A stretch of 64,000 nucleotides of DNA from Argopecten irradians (taxonomy: Eukaryota > Mollusca > Bivalvia > Pectinida > Pectinidae): assembly GCF_041381155.1 (NCBI RefSeq), contig NC_091139.1, forward strand, positions 6,882,383 to 6,946,382. The letters are read 5' to 3'. Below the pieces are notes generated by a model. That model saw only the letters and a program-made list of their open reading frames with translations, was not told the origin of the DNA and made no database searches. The position numbers were made by a program, and so were the translations under genes. How positions within the stretch are numbered: position 1 is the stretch's first letter; each line of letters starts with the position of its first letter. Positions 37,101-50,100 of the stretch are shown here, piece by piece.

Positions 37101-40100
37101 GCCACAGTCGTCGTGGCAAGTCCTGATTCAGAAGTAAACTTATCTATCTTAATACTGGTCAAGTATAGATATGATTACTTACACAGTTTGTTAATAACTT
37201 AATAAAAAAAATTTGGATCCAAACGTAACTTGTATCTAGGTGTATATAGAAGGCTGGCAAACAGTTTCCCATTCAAAATTTAAGTTGCATATCTATTATC
37301 TTTTACAGTTACAGCCATTGTGTAAGACTTAAAAATAAACTTCATCAAAAGCTGTTTAGGGTATAGAAACGGTCCATCAAGAATTCGGAATAAAGTAAAC
37401 AATCTTATGTGAATCTGGCTTCTTTAAGAATATTCAAGCACGCAGCATATTGATAATATGAAACGTTTACAAATATTTCATTTCAATTAATGACATTTGT
37501 GCTACAGTTAATAGGAATGAATAAAAGGGTAAGCCTATACACATTTTTCTCACTGGAATAGGAATAAAGCTAAGTGAAAGATCTGATAACTAATTTAAGT
37601 GGTCTCGTTTCTATATGTGCTTTTTGTGTGAATTCCGTATTTGCACATTACAGAGTTATCTACCCTTGTGGATAGATAATGATTGTTACATCAAATCTTT
37701 GCGAGCATAAAGTCATACTTTTAGAAGAAAACAAAAATACTTATATCACAATGGATACTTACTTGCAAGGGAGGCATTTATGTAATAGCAGAAACGGAAT
37801 TACAAGAGTTTCACTGTTCATTGTTTAATGGACCTTATACACGTATGAATGCCTTATATTACGCTATTAAATGTCATTCGCTTTTTTATGTCTAAAAGTC
37901 ATCATTGTCTTCATATGGTGCTAGTTATTTAATGTATCACAACTGCAAATATTTGCAATTACAAATATCAATTCATTTGGAATGGATATGAATGATTGAG
38001 AGGTTATGATGAGTAAATGATGAATAAATCTGTAACTAATGTGAAAGCGATGAAAATTTGTGTTCATGATTAGAATAATCTATTTAAATATGGAATGTGT
38101 GCAAGTCCTTTTGTGAAAGGAAAATAATGTTATCTATATGTCTATTGAATAAAAAAAAAATGAAAAAAAAATGTATCACAACTCCTACACCTATCAGTAA
38201 TACAAATGTTAATTATTTCTTATTGATACAGTACCTACAGTAAATCATCTTATTTTCGCGAATATTTTTTTAAACAGAAAGTTATATACATATGTTTCTG
38301 TTTTCAACGTGTTTGCGAATACACAAATTCGCGATAAAACTCTCTTACTGACAATCATGCATTTATATACTGCAAACCAGCTACTAAATTTCGCGATTTC
38401 TGTTTCAAAACATTTTCGCGGAGATAAAATTTCGCGGAAACAAAATTGAATGGAAAACCTTTTGAATTTAATTGTGCAAGAATTGTGAAAAATATCAATT
38501 CGTGGAGATAAACTTTCCCGAATTTACTAAGATGGCCAAATTCGTAAAAATAAATCGTACGCGAAAGGAAGGTGGTTAAGAGTATGTGTATTTTTATTTG
38601 ACTGACACTATATGACCTTACCAACCAAAAAGGGAGTTTATGAGATCATAAATCTCCTAAAACTCCCGTTGGTGTAGTGATATGTTTAACATGTATTGTG
38701 ACGTCGTTATGAACGACGTCATGACGCATTGACGCAATGCGCTTTTTTGTGCGTAATTGCATGCTACCTGAATGAAACAAACCCGAATTGTGGTATGTTA
38801 TTTGCAACAATATTTGTTGTTATGATTTTAAAATGTTGAATATCCTAAAGATGGAACATATTGATTAAGATATAGGAGTGAACTGACGATTTTATGTTTA
38901 TTTCCATGGATTTTGTTAAACATCGAATGACGTCGGGAGCTCTTATGAGGTCGGAAGTACTTATGACGTCACAAGAAGAGGCCCCACTAACGGAGGCAGC
39001 GGGGAATTAGATTTGGTATTAGCGATAACAGTGTACATTACAGCTTGGCTTAAAACAACAGAAATCGGAAACATAAGCATTAACTTGTCTTCTTGGGGGA
39101 TTTATGGTCCTATAACTTTCCCAGACAGATCAATCATAACGCGCTACCGCGCATTATTCAATTTTTGTCTTCAATCCTGGGATTTAATACTTAAATAACG
39201 CTTGATACAAATATTCGTGAAACACTTGAATTCGTGTCGGTGCTCTCTCGCAAAATAACGCGAAAAATTTAACACGAAAATAAAATGGTTATTAGCATTC
39301 ATACCTCCATTTTGTGCCTGTCTTGGCCCGGATCTATCGGTCAGTTGAGTGGCATACTCGGTTCTAGTTAGATTGACAGACGTCCAGCCGCATAGATCTT
39401 GTTCAAAATCACACGCAATTTCTGAAACGATACTGAAATCATTAAAGCCCATATATGTACATAATATATGGTATAAGTGTTGGTGTGGTTTGTATAGAAT
39501 GTTAAGACTCTGTCACCAGTCGATGGAACGTCTCGCGTCGGACACTTGGGTTTGATTCCAGGTAGGGGCACTCGACAGGAAGTGTGTTTTCCTCTTGTTC
39601 TTCTACTCATGTCTGTCGTAATAACAAGATTGTTATATATTTTCTTTATTCTATACCAATGGTGTTATCATGTTCCAAAGTTAGCAATTGCTGTAAAATA
39701 CATGGTGATAGGTTTACATAAGTGTCTGGGACACTTGTTCCTATTTCCAATTGATTTTATTCGTTGTATAATATATGCATATATCAAAATAAAGAAAGTT
39801 GAAACTAATAGCAAGATTGTTGAACCAAGTGCATAAAAAACAAAGAAAAATGAGATAAGTGGATACTGAAATTGTTTTTTTTTCATATAAGGACAGTATA
39901 ATTCTTAACTTTCCACCCTTAAAGGACATATTGACGCATTATTTCTGTAATCCTGGTGAATACTAGCCGCAATATACCGCTTGGCAAGAGAGAAATTCTC
40001 TTCATCAGTTGAGCGTCAGACTAGTAATCCAGAGGTCCCGAGTACGATTCCTGGCAGAGGCAGGTTTTTAATTTATTGTGAATCGTGCACCCTGTTACAT

Positions 40101-41328
40101 TTGATGTGTGGTGATAAAATATATCGAATCAAAATTGTGTTGAAAAGTTCTTTAAAAAGAATATGCATCTTTAAGTTATATGTGCCATAACTGGACTAAA
40201 AACTTGACATGCTATTTTTCCTCTCGTAATCTATTGAAACCACAAGTTTTGATGGATTAAGCTGTGGAAATGATGCCTCCTTTTTCAAATGGACAGACAA
40301 ACATGTTTGGTGCCTTATAAACATTTGTTAAAACACTAAAGTTTTTTACCGTAAATTTATTGGTTTTCATGCCTTATGTATGTTTAGATGGAAACTTACC
40401 TGCAGAAAAAACCCTTATACATTTGTAATTAATAACAATGCAAAAATGTGAAATGAAATCGAAGACTAAATCTTGCCTTCATGGGGTGTCCGTCTGCACT
40501 CATTTAATGCTTTTAACGTTATAGTATATATCGTCTGGGTTACCGATGATGGTTCGCTTCCACGCGGGTCAAAAGCACAGTGCATTTGAAAGAGATACAT
40601 ACACATTGACAGTAAAATAAACATTAAACGCATGCATGTTTAATTGATTTTAAATATCATACGAATTCGTTAAAATCTGTCATAGTAGTGTAATAGAGGT
40701 GGGTCCCAGTGAGAGCTGTAAGCATTAGAGCGATGTAAACCCATCATGCCCAGATGTACTTTGGTAACCCGATATTTAAGCAGGAAGTAAATGTCCCAGT
40801 CTCACTACAAATATAAAAATAGCAGCTGGTCGGTATCGAGAGCTTAAGAATCAATAGCTTTAGTTGTATCAGACATTTCGTTAAAGCTAAGTAATTGTCA
40901 TATCTAAAGATTAATAATTTGAGATAAATGATTAATGATAAAGATTTCTAAAGTGACAAAAATAATAAGGGATCAAATTGTTCAACCAATTATGACAATA
41001 TATATATTGTATATATTACCTTAGATGTAACACGACATGACAAAACGTGTGTATATCTTCAACAAACATTTCGAATCCAGATATGAACCTAATCGGATTA
41101 AAACCTTTCGCCATTTAAGTATTATTCAGATATCATTTAAATCATGATATGTGTATATATAAATACATAAGATGGGGTTTGTTTAGATAGTACAATTATA
41201 ATTGTTAGTCACAGGACGAGTCATCTACCAGGTGTGTACTCACCGAAGACTGAAGTCTGTGCCTCGATACCGTCACACTTTAAACCTATGATTGTCAGTA
41301 GTACAGGAAAGTACCAATACTTCTCCAT
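34151..41328 (-). CDS. MAM-domain type I membrane protein with tyrosine-rich tail, copy A
   Basis: Exons (minus): 41244-41328, 39305-39421, 36482-36732, 35772-35868, 35283-35411, 34816-34900, 34151-34577; 1191 nt, 396 aa, phases consistent. Signal peptide 1 to about 22. One MAM domain about 30-182 (CDFEQDLCGWT, NVCLRFWYHMFGE, LWHCAILDV, IAIDNIDVF); it should mediate adhesion or ligand binding. Ser/Thr-rich stalk 184-226. TM helix about 231-250 (AGVPAAILLVGALVLIVCLR). Cytoplasmic tail 251-396 with Tyr269, 283, 305, 324, 327, 347, 365 and 390. Motifs: IIYTDI (ITIM consensus), YVNP (Grb2-type YxN), YLTP and YITP (Crk-type YxxP), DDYLVL at the C-terminus. No kinase or phosphatase domain. A phosphotyrosine-signalling surface receptor or adaptor is inferred; I know no named orthologue. 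Confidence 0.85.
36150..36290. mobile_element. Right half of a 'GGGGTTACTATCACTG' MITE, unit A
   Basis: aggggtggatataatgatag(tgatagtaacccc) is the right end. Unit B keeps the left end too (47040-47330), so A lost it in a deletion joining ttcgc and gcgaccac. Confidence 0.55.
36830..37125 (+). mobile_element. LINE reverse-transcriptase fragment (jockey/CR1-like), unit A
   Basis: The + strand encodes DLDSMSNWSDTWLLKMHPNK and then, after an internal deletion relative to unit B, the downstream piece RVKGDMIELYKIIREI. These are typical of the 3' part of non-LTR RT ORFs in the jockey superfamily. It is antisense to gene A in its intron. Heavily truncated and not functional. Confidence 0.65.
37631..37800. 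mobile_element. Palindromic MITE, 'ATATTACAGAG' family, unit A
   Basis: aattccgtatttgcacatta(cagag) at the left pairs with gtaatagcagaaacggaatt at the right. Also present at the matching place in unit B (50415-50586), so it predates the duplication. Confidence 0.65.
38244..38586. mobile_element. MITE with ACTGTAAA..TTTCGCG ends, unit A
   Basis: Left end cagtaaatcatcttattttcg, right end cgcgaaaggaaggtggttaa. Many tttcgcg words lie inside. The same element in unit B is 50774-51066. Family of the element at 24699. Confidence 0.55.
39500..39640 (+). mobile_element. SINE fragment, unit A
   Basis: ctcgcgtcggacacttgggt, ttgattccaggtaggggcac gives a box B-like motif and a tRNA acceptor-like stem. 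The unit B copy (52160-52270) has the more canonical ttcgattcct. Confidence 0.4.
39955..40120 (+). mobile_element. tRNA-derived SINE (GAGTTCGATCCC family), unit A
   Basis: actagccgcaatataccgct, then a tRNA-like head: cagttgagcgtcagactagt and box B-like gagtacgattcctggcagag, then tgcaccctgttacattt. Copies also at 52405 (unit B), 58437 and 58680. Confidence 0.65.
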
Positions 41329-43289
41329 GCTGGTGTTACACTGGATCAGATATCTTCATTAAGAGTCTACCTCTATACGTTATCCATAATACAATAACGA
41401 GTACACACATACACAAACGCCATTACCTTTCTCATGTACTAGCAGGAGTTTAATTGTAAGATTTCGCTTCCTGGTTCAGTGTGCAGCTAAGCGTGAAATA
41501 GTTGGGTGTGTTATCCACCGGTTTTCCTGTAAGCTAGAGTTAAATGAATAATTGGATGTACCTAAACATTTTAATAATACCAGACATCCTTCATAATTTT
41601 GATAAGGCTAGAAAGGCAGTATTCAGTCACTCTACTAGTTGAGGTTCTATGTTTTGTTTTGCTTATTTGTTGGTCTGGATTTTTTTTATTATTTTTTTAT
41701 CTTTATTTGGAAATAATTTGTGTCATATCTATAGATAGGATGTTATACTTCGTTTGTTAGCGGAAATAACACAAAACATTGGAGGAGCCTGGACAGTTTC
41801 CCTCATAAATTCTTTCATTTTGATAAAAGATGAGCAATGTACCAATCTAATTGATATGTAACATCATCTAAGTTCATAAGGTTTGTTTTGATTTGAAAAT
41901 AAATACCGTAAATGTGAAAAAAATGCAATTTGTATTAGTTATTTCTGGAGACTTGATGCAATTATTCACTTTGTTAACCAATCAATATAAACAGAAATTT
42001 CAAAGGTAAAATAGATTTCAGGAAACCAAATGTATTACATATTAAAAAAAAACCCCGTAAATTATTATTTATTTGCGCTGGTATAATTTAACGAAATTCG
42101 ATAGTTTCGCGAAATACTCTGTTACAAAAGATTATCGCTGTGCATGAATTAGCGCTTCAAAGACAGCGCGAATAGCGCAAAAATAAAACTACCGCTAAAA
42201 TAAGAACGTTTATAGTATCCACTTATTTATAAGCATCTTTACGGAAACGTGTTATTGTTTATTTCACCGTACAAAAATTCATGTCCCAATTTCAGGTTAT
42301 TCTTTTAAAAAATACCATGAAGTAACGAAATTTAACCGATTAATACTCAACACTTGTAGGAGTTAAGGCGGAACAATCATGTTAACACTTGTAATAATAA
42401 AATCTGTATTGGTATGATCAGGATATTTACGCTGATTTTATAACACGGATTTTTATTTTAACACTTTGGTTGACCGCGTGGATTTGAAGTTAGGTTTTTG
42501 TGATTGATAAGTGTTTTTTTTCTCCTTAACTGCCTTTAGTTTTGTGAAGGGTGGATATAACGTCAGTGATAGTTACCCCTTGAGTATCGAGGATGTCCGT
42601 AACTATATTGAAAATTACCATGAATTCACAAAAATATTATTTGTATATCAATTAATACAAAAAAGACATGTAATTTGATTTTTATAATACAACATTTGAA
42701 AACACAGAGTATGAACTTCGTAATTAAGTTATATTAAAATAAACATTTTGTGGATTTATGAAAATAGGATATGACTGGAGATGAACGATGGCTTTAAATA
42801 TTGATAAAAAGCACATCACCAAAATGGCAGTTAAACACTTATGTATAGCCTTAAAATAGATTAATATACTAAAACAATGTATAGCATTTGATGAGGTCGA
42901 TACATGGTTATATCGACCTAAGAAAAAATGTGGACTGAGAACGAAGTCCAAAGTTGATCTTTTTTCTTTGAAATTGAAATTATCCTCGTGCTATCTGATG
43001 ATTTTTTTTCCAAAACACATTAAAAAATGCATACTATATGAAATCCATGAAGTCAACGACATCAAAGTATATCAGATTTCAGTCAAGAAATAGAGGCACA
43101 GTTCTGTAAATAAAACACACCTACCTACCAATGCCTGGTACATATTTTGTAAATCCCTGCTGATATTATGTCAATTCTCTCGATACTCTCACATCTCAAT
43201 CGAAGATTTCGCAGAGTTGCTTCTAAATAATCTCCGATGATATTCTAAAAAAACTACATAAAACAGATAGCTTGGGTAATATATCAGTA

Positions 43290-43620
43290 TAATTAATTTT
43301 TCTTTGTTTTCATACCAAATCTGGCTTTCTGATTGGCCAGTACTTTTTTTGCATACCACTATGAAAAAAAAATCCGAAAATGGCGCGAAAACCGGACGTT
43401 ATCGTGACGTCACAATAGAGACATTGACGTTGCGTATTGATTCGGAAAAAAGAATCCCTTGAAAAACCACTATAATGATACATTTAAACATATTTCATTT
43501 TCTCAAGTGAAATATTAAATTAATTAAAAGTAGTGATGTCACTATTTTTTAATTTTATCGGGTTATGAAAAAAAAATGTTTGCAAACTTTTGTGAGAATC
43601 CGCTACGCTACAAAATTTTT
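43290..43620. mobile_element. About 330-bp insertion present in unit B only
   Basis: It separates sequences contiguous in unit A (atatatctgtatg... / ttgaccattggagac at 33480-33505). It contains ctggctttctgattggcc, cgttatcgtgacgtcacaat and an AT-rich half. Probably a MITE; inverted ends are not clear. Confidence 0.45.
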
Positions 43621-44144
43621 TTGACCATTGGAGACAATATACCGGGGATATGCAAAATATAAGGATACTATAGTATTATATGCTGTAAATAGCTCTTTTA
43701 AGATTAATGCAAATGTAAGATAAAAACTGTTATTCTAATTTTACATCTACGGGAATTTGTCTAAAGCATTATATCACAAATGGATTGAATAGAAGTGACT
43801 CCAACTGAATTATACTGCAGCGTATCTACTTGCAGAAACAACACGCGCCGTTTTGGGTACCAGATTCCAGAACTACATTTAATAATTGTTTAGTCCGTAT
43901 ATATTATCATGTTAAATGCTTGGATTGGATTTCAGTAAAGCACTTCTCAAATCTTAATAAACCAAACAACAAAATGGTAAACAAAATAATGAAAACTCAT
44001 CTCTTCTGTTTTGTATCGAAATAATGGTTCATTTTATACTATGTAAACAATACAGTTTGTTTGGAATACTAAACCAAACATAAAAATATTAACAATTAAA
44101 AAATCTGTTTTGTAGGAAACATGCATTATTTTACCCGTTATTCT

Positions 44145-47100
44145 TTAACGTTCTTTCAAAACCAAATAATCATCACTGTCTACTTCGGCACTCACAGAAG
44201 GGATTCGTGTCGTCTGCGAGTTAGCACGAGCTGGATTTTGTGACGTATAACTATTGGCTGACGTTCTGTTGGGTTCATCCGGGTTACTAGTTGGAGTGAT
44301 ATAATCGTCATCACCAACCGTCGGGGGCATGCTTGCTGATTGTCTATTAGTTGGAGTTAAGTAATCGTCGTATGGTTGCCCTCCTTCGTTGCCTTCTATT
44401 TGACCATTCTGATGCAGTGGATTTTCGTATTGAGATATGACGTTTTGGCGCGTGTTAGTTTGACGAATCATCTGTGCCTCGTCTATGTCAGTATACACTT
44501 CCTCAGATACATTACCAATGGTTTGATATCCGGTGTCCCTTGGAAGTTCATTATATTCATTTTCAAATGGAGTTTGTATAATCGGTTCAGAAGTTTTTGT
44601 CCTGGAAAAATATTCATTTTTACAATATTGGATTACATCTGGTAGACGTCTAATGAATCAGCATAATTGTGTATTCATTGTGCATTAGCTTAATACATTT
44701 TAAACTTAATAAAGGAAACATTATTGTTTTTTATCTTCTCAGCAAGTAAAAATATTATTTATTATTCATTATATGATCGAACATAACATAAAAATCGATA
44801 TTGAAGTTAAGAAGTTAAGATGTCTTACTTGTGGCTCCGAAGACAGACAACGAGAACAAGTGCCCCCACTAACAGTATTGCAGCCGGGACTCCTGCTATA
44901 TATGGTATATATTCTGTAGTAAATAAAGACAAAGAGTTTACCCACAATACAGAGGCAATTATGGTTATAACAATGTGATGATTAGTTTCGTTGTGAAAAG
45001 CTAAAGAGAGGAATATGGTATCATAAGGTTCGCTATTTCGAAAACAAACATTTAAGCGGTTTATGGATGATCGGGTAAAGAAGCTCATTGATCTTCCATA
45101 TACGAACAGATTGCTGCTACTTTGGCAATTGGCGCTTTTATAATAATCGGTCTTACAGCTGCTTTTACAAGTCAGACCCAATGCTTCTCCTTTTTTTGAA
45201 TATCCTTTGTTCTCGTTCAATCAATGATTGATCATGAGATTGACCAATGGTAATAAGTATTTTTCACATTCTAAGCCAGGTTTACCTTCAAGGTTGGTTT
45301 GATCAGATGATTCCGTTGAAATATCGATAGACTTTGTTGGGGAAGTAGATGGAGATGTAACAGACGTTGAAGAAGTAGGTTTCACAGTAGTTGAAGTCTG
45401 GAGGTTTTCACAGTCTAAGAAAAAAGAAATGAGCAACATCTCAAACCTATTTTGAAAATGAAATTCTAGACAACTGAGGATGAAGCAGGTCGGCCATACG
45501 AGATGTAACCACGCTACCAGTTTTCGGAGGCTTGGGATGGAATCCCACCGCTGTCACCAAACAGGGTACACAACTGATAACACATATAACCCCACTCGAA
45601 TACGATACCCAGATACGGCACAAACCGTTCAACTTCAAAAGATTGTATTGAATTATGTAGTTCCTATATCTACGATACATCACAATAACAATCGAGACAA
45701 TACAATTTTCAAGCATTTGTAAAATTTGTAAATTGAAGTAAATTACATTATTTCATCATGAAACACTGTTGTCTACTTATCGTTAAAATCATGTCCCTAA
45801 ACGCTATACGCTATTACAGATCATCAAACATATATATTGATTTGCAAAAAAAAAAAAAAAAAAAAAATATGTATAAATTAATCCCCCCTATGCTAAAGAC
45901 GCTGGATAAAAGTACAAAATATGAAATGGTATGTGCATATATACGGGACATCGCTTCCCGTTTCATTCAAGAAAGACAGTTTCATTACCATTTACTAATA
46001 TCATTAGTGCATCGTGAAAATATAATTTATTTAACTTTGATATAATTCTGATGAATAACTGATCGAATTTATCCAAATATTTTTGTTTTCTTGTACGGGG
46101 AATGAATATGCATGGTATGTAATACTCATCAACATATTCTTAAAGTAAAATAGCCGACTATTCATAATTAATTACTTACAGAGTGAAATTAATAGAAATA
46201 ACTCTTATACATTAGAATAGTTTGTAAAGGATATAAAAACAGTACATCACGTGACATTACATTTAAGAGCTATTTATAAATGCTTGTGGCTATGAGTTTA
46301 GAGAGATTAAACTTGGTTTGGAGATGAATGATTAAATCTACATGAATACATGATAAATCTAAAAATAAAAATTAAACCCTACCTTGCTGTGCGCATGGTG
46401 ACGCTGTATTGAAGACATTGATGTTGTCAATAGCTATGATGCTATATATATCCCTACCCATGGTGGCGACAAGAGATAACTGCAAGTCAAGACATCATTA
46501 TCATTCAAAAGCGTCGCAATTTATTTACAAAAAATAAAGATGCATACGCATAAAATTGTAATACTGTACATGTACACGTGGATATGTTTCCGATATGTAA
46601 GAAAAACATTTCGCTTTGGAGGTAATTTTGCAATATACATGTATGTAACTTCGGGCTTTTGATTATATGTTCACATAACTTTACTCGCGGTGGAAATTCG
46701 CCGTCTAAATACCGCGTAATCAGCGAAAATGTCCTCTTCACGTGAATTTCCACGTTTACAGAATGTATAGAAAACACAGATTTTGCGATTAAAGAATATA
46801 AATGTCACAGAAAATTCTAGCACAAAGACAGTTGGAACAGTCATGATACAAAATATAACATGATTTGTATGATAATACTTTCTGTCAGTTTACCGTACGG
46901 TCAAAATGAAGTCCTAAAATTATGAAAACAAAATCAAATCATAAAACATGACTAAAAACAAGATATGCCTGACAACTGACCGATTAAAAAGTTTTGTCAA
47001 TATTTTTATAGTAACCATAAGCACCTAACCACCACCTGACTATTCTAAGTGTTACCAGCACTGTCGTTATCCACCTCTGGAAAATTTCAAAGCAAAACTG

Positions 47101-50100
47101 AAAGCCCTATGTGCGACCACAATTGAGAAGATAGTTTGATATAACAGTAGACCGTAACTGTATGGGTTTGAAGTTGTGCGTCGCTGTGTCTGTAATCTTC
47201 TTAGGAAGGTAGGTGATTGGTCAGTTTTTTTCTCCTGAGCTGCGTTCAGTTTTGCTATGACATATTTGAGGGGTAGATATAATGATAGTGATAGTAACCC
47301 CTGGAGTGTTGATGATGTCTAACCACATACCGGGGATAATCTAATGTTTTATCAGGTACACCACGTTGTATTCATTGCTTACACGTACTATGGGTTGACT
47401 GTAATTTCACACAAAAAGATCCTTTATATGTACATCTCAAAGCAAACTGTTTGGATACCGATTTATCAACAACAGTGTTTTAGATAAACTCATACGCTCA
47501 TACGTTTTAATACTGATTACTTTAAGACCGCTACTTACTTTTGATTGTAATGTGGTTATATCAAATATGGCACAGTGCCACATATCGCTTTGATTTCCAG
47601 TCTTAGTCCACACCACATTATCGTCAAGAAAAACCTCCAGACTCCCCATCGTCTCTCCGAACATATGGTACCAGAATCGGAGGCAAACATTATCAGAACT
47701 ACTGGGTACTACAACTCCAGTCCTTTCCAGGCTTCCTTTGTGAGTGTCTAAGCGTGAAACACGGCTTGTATCCAGGTATACGTAGAAGGCTGGCAAAGTA
47801 TAAATATGGTTAGTTACACAGTTTGTGAGTGACCTAATACGGAAAAATATTGGGAATAAAAGTAACTTGTATCGAAGTACAATAGAATATGGAAGATAGA
47901 TTAATTCTACAGATAGATCTAGATTCTATGAGTAATTGGAGCGACACATGGCTACTTAAAATGCACCCGAATAAATGTAAACATATGAGATTAAGTAATG
48001 GGACAGGCTGACAGCCCATAGTCAGGAACAAAGCGAACCAACATACCACCTCCAGGGGAAAAGCCTACAGACAATAACACAAGAAAAGGATATTTGAGTC
48101 ACCATTAACTCCAAATCAACATTCGATATTCACATTAGTGAAAAGGTAAAAAAATACTAACTCCATGTTTGCACTTATTAGAAGAACATTCCAATTCATG
48201 GACCAAAAGTCTTTTATCCCCTTGTATAAATGCCTTGTACGCTCTCATCTGGATTACGCCAGTCCCGTGTGGGCTCCATACCAGAAAAAAACCCATATAG
48301 ACCAAAGAGAGCATACAAAGAAGGGCAACTAAATGCCTCCCCGGCATGCCTTCAGAAGAGTAAAGGGAGACATGATAGAACTTGACAAAATTATACGTGA
48401 AATATATGACAATGAATGCAGGAGTTCAGTTGTTTTATGGGATGATATCACTCAACGCCACAGTCGTCGTTTCAACACAAAAAACCCCGTTTTTTCTAAA
48501 ACGAGCATCAACTAGATTACGTAATTCAATTAGATCAGCAACAATCTAAAACAAATTACCAGAACAAATATATATATCTTCAAAAGATACTGCAGAAAAC
48601 AAGAACTCTTCTTTAACTACAGATCCAAAATCACATAAGTGTTGAATTTATTAAACTGACAATGTACATGTATTATATAGGGATTGGATTTCGTTTTTAT
48701 GTTAACCATGCTTGTATGGAGCAATTCCTCTAAGAATATATTCAATATGGGGCGCTAACGCGAACCTCACACGACTTTTTATTTATATTTTATGCAATAA
48801 AATCGTCATTTGAAAGTGACGTAATTATTCAATGAAAGTCGGTCAAAAGTGGGAGGAGCTTACTCAATTGAACAGCGAATGATGACGCTTCACGTAAGGT
48901 AGAATTATTCATCCGCGACGACAAAAAAGTTCAATATTTTAGTGTAAAATAAACATGACAAACAAAGTAAATTTCAGAGATAATTTTATTTAATCAGATC
49001 AGAACTTTAAATATATATTCAATTTTGCTAAAAGTAAATAAATAGCGTAATTACATAAAGAATTTGTACACGGCCACATGTGTGAACTCGGTGACCGTTA
49101 TTGTGCAGCGAGGCGAAGCTGACGCACGCTTACACACTTTAGTTTGCCGAAGTTGGCAAAACACCGATTTTCAAGTAGCTCAATGTGTTTGAGATGTCGT
49201 CTGACTTGACGATATTACATCCTTGGGAGCCATGTGATTATATAATCTACGCTTAGATCCATATCATCATCGATAGATGAAACAAATTCACTTGTGTTCG
49301 ATGGATGCAATGTATTTGTGGTGACGCGTAACTGTCAACACGTGGATTATTAGCGGTGCATGTTTTATAATACACATGATTAAATTCTCAAAGAACAAAG
49401 ACAAGATGATATGTTTATAACTGACCAATCGTAGGACGAACATAGGCACAGAGGTAATGTTTACATTTGACACCCATCATTTTTAACAAAAATGAAAGCA
49501 CGTCCCCCCTGTCGGGATATTTTTCCGTTTCTTTATACAATTGTTAATTTAAAAATTGTTTGAATCATATAAAGATATAAAACGTGTATATATTGTTTAC
49601 ATTTTTCCAAAATTCTATAAAAAACAACAATATACACGTAATGTTGCGTCAAAATGTAAACAAAGCCATATGTTTCTTTTTAAAAAAAGTAGTCCTTTTA
49701 TGTTGCACAGAACATTTCCATACGTAAGTTCAAAGTTAAATGTTACCATGCAGTTATGGTAAACAAAATCGGCTAGTATTAGCGTATAGTGACCAAGCCT
49801 AGCAAGTGTAAATATATTATAATATAATAACTTGTTCTACCTTTATTATTTGTCACGAATTTGTATAACTGAGTCTGATATAGATGACTTACTCACACAA
49901 GTCCTGATCCAAAAATAAACTTATCTATCCTAATACTGTTCAAGTATAGATATGATTAGTTACACAGTTTGTTAATAACTTAACACAAAAAATCTTGTAT
50001 CTGGTGTAGGTAAAATGCTGGCAAACAGTTTCCATTCAAAATTTAAGTTGCATATCTATTATCCTTTACAGTACAGCCATTGGGTAAGACTTAAAAATAA

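Larger units (their letters stand above)
31855..42460. repeat. Tandem segmental duplication, unit A (about 10.6 kb)
   Basis: Starts at acactttggttgaccgagtg and ends at ggatttttattttaacac. Collinear with unit B (42461-56775) over exons, introns and flanks. Differences are indels: unit A has extra sequence at about 32050-32865 and 33835-34020, and lacks about 370 bp near 36080, most of the LINE at 37000, and the MITEs listed for B. Confidence 0.85.

Noticed and set aside
38697-38760. TGACGTC palindromes (also 51190-51240) as CRE promoter elements
   Set aside because: They lie deep in an intron, in MITE-rich sequence where TGACGTCA words are common inside the repeats; no promoter evidence.
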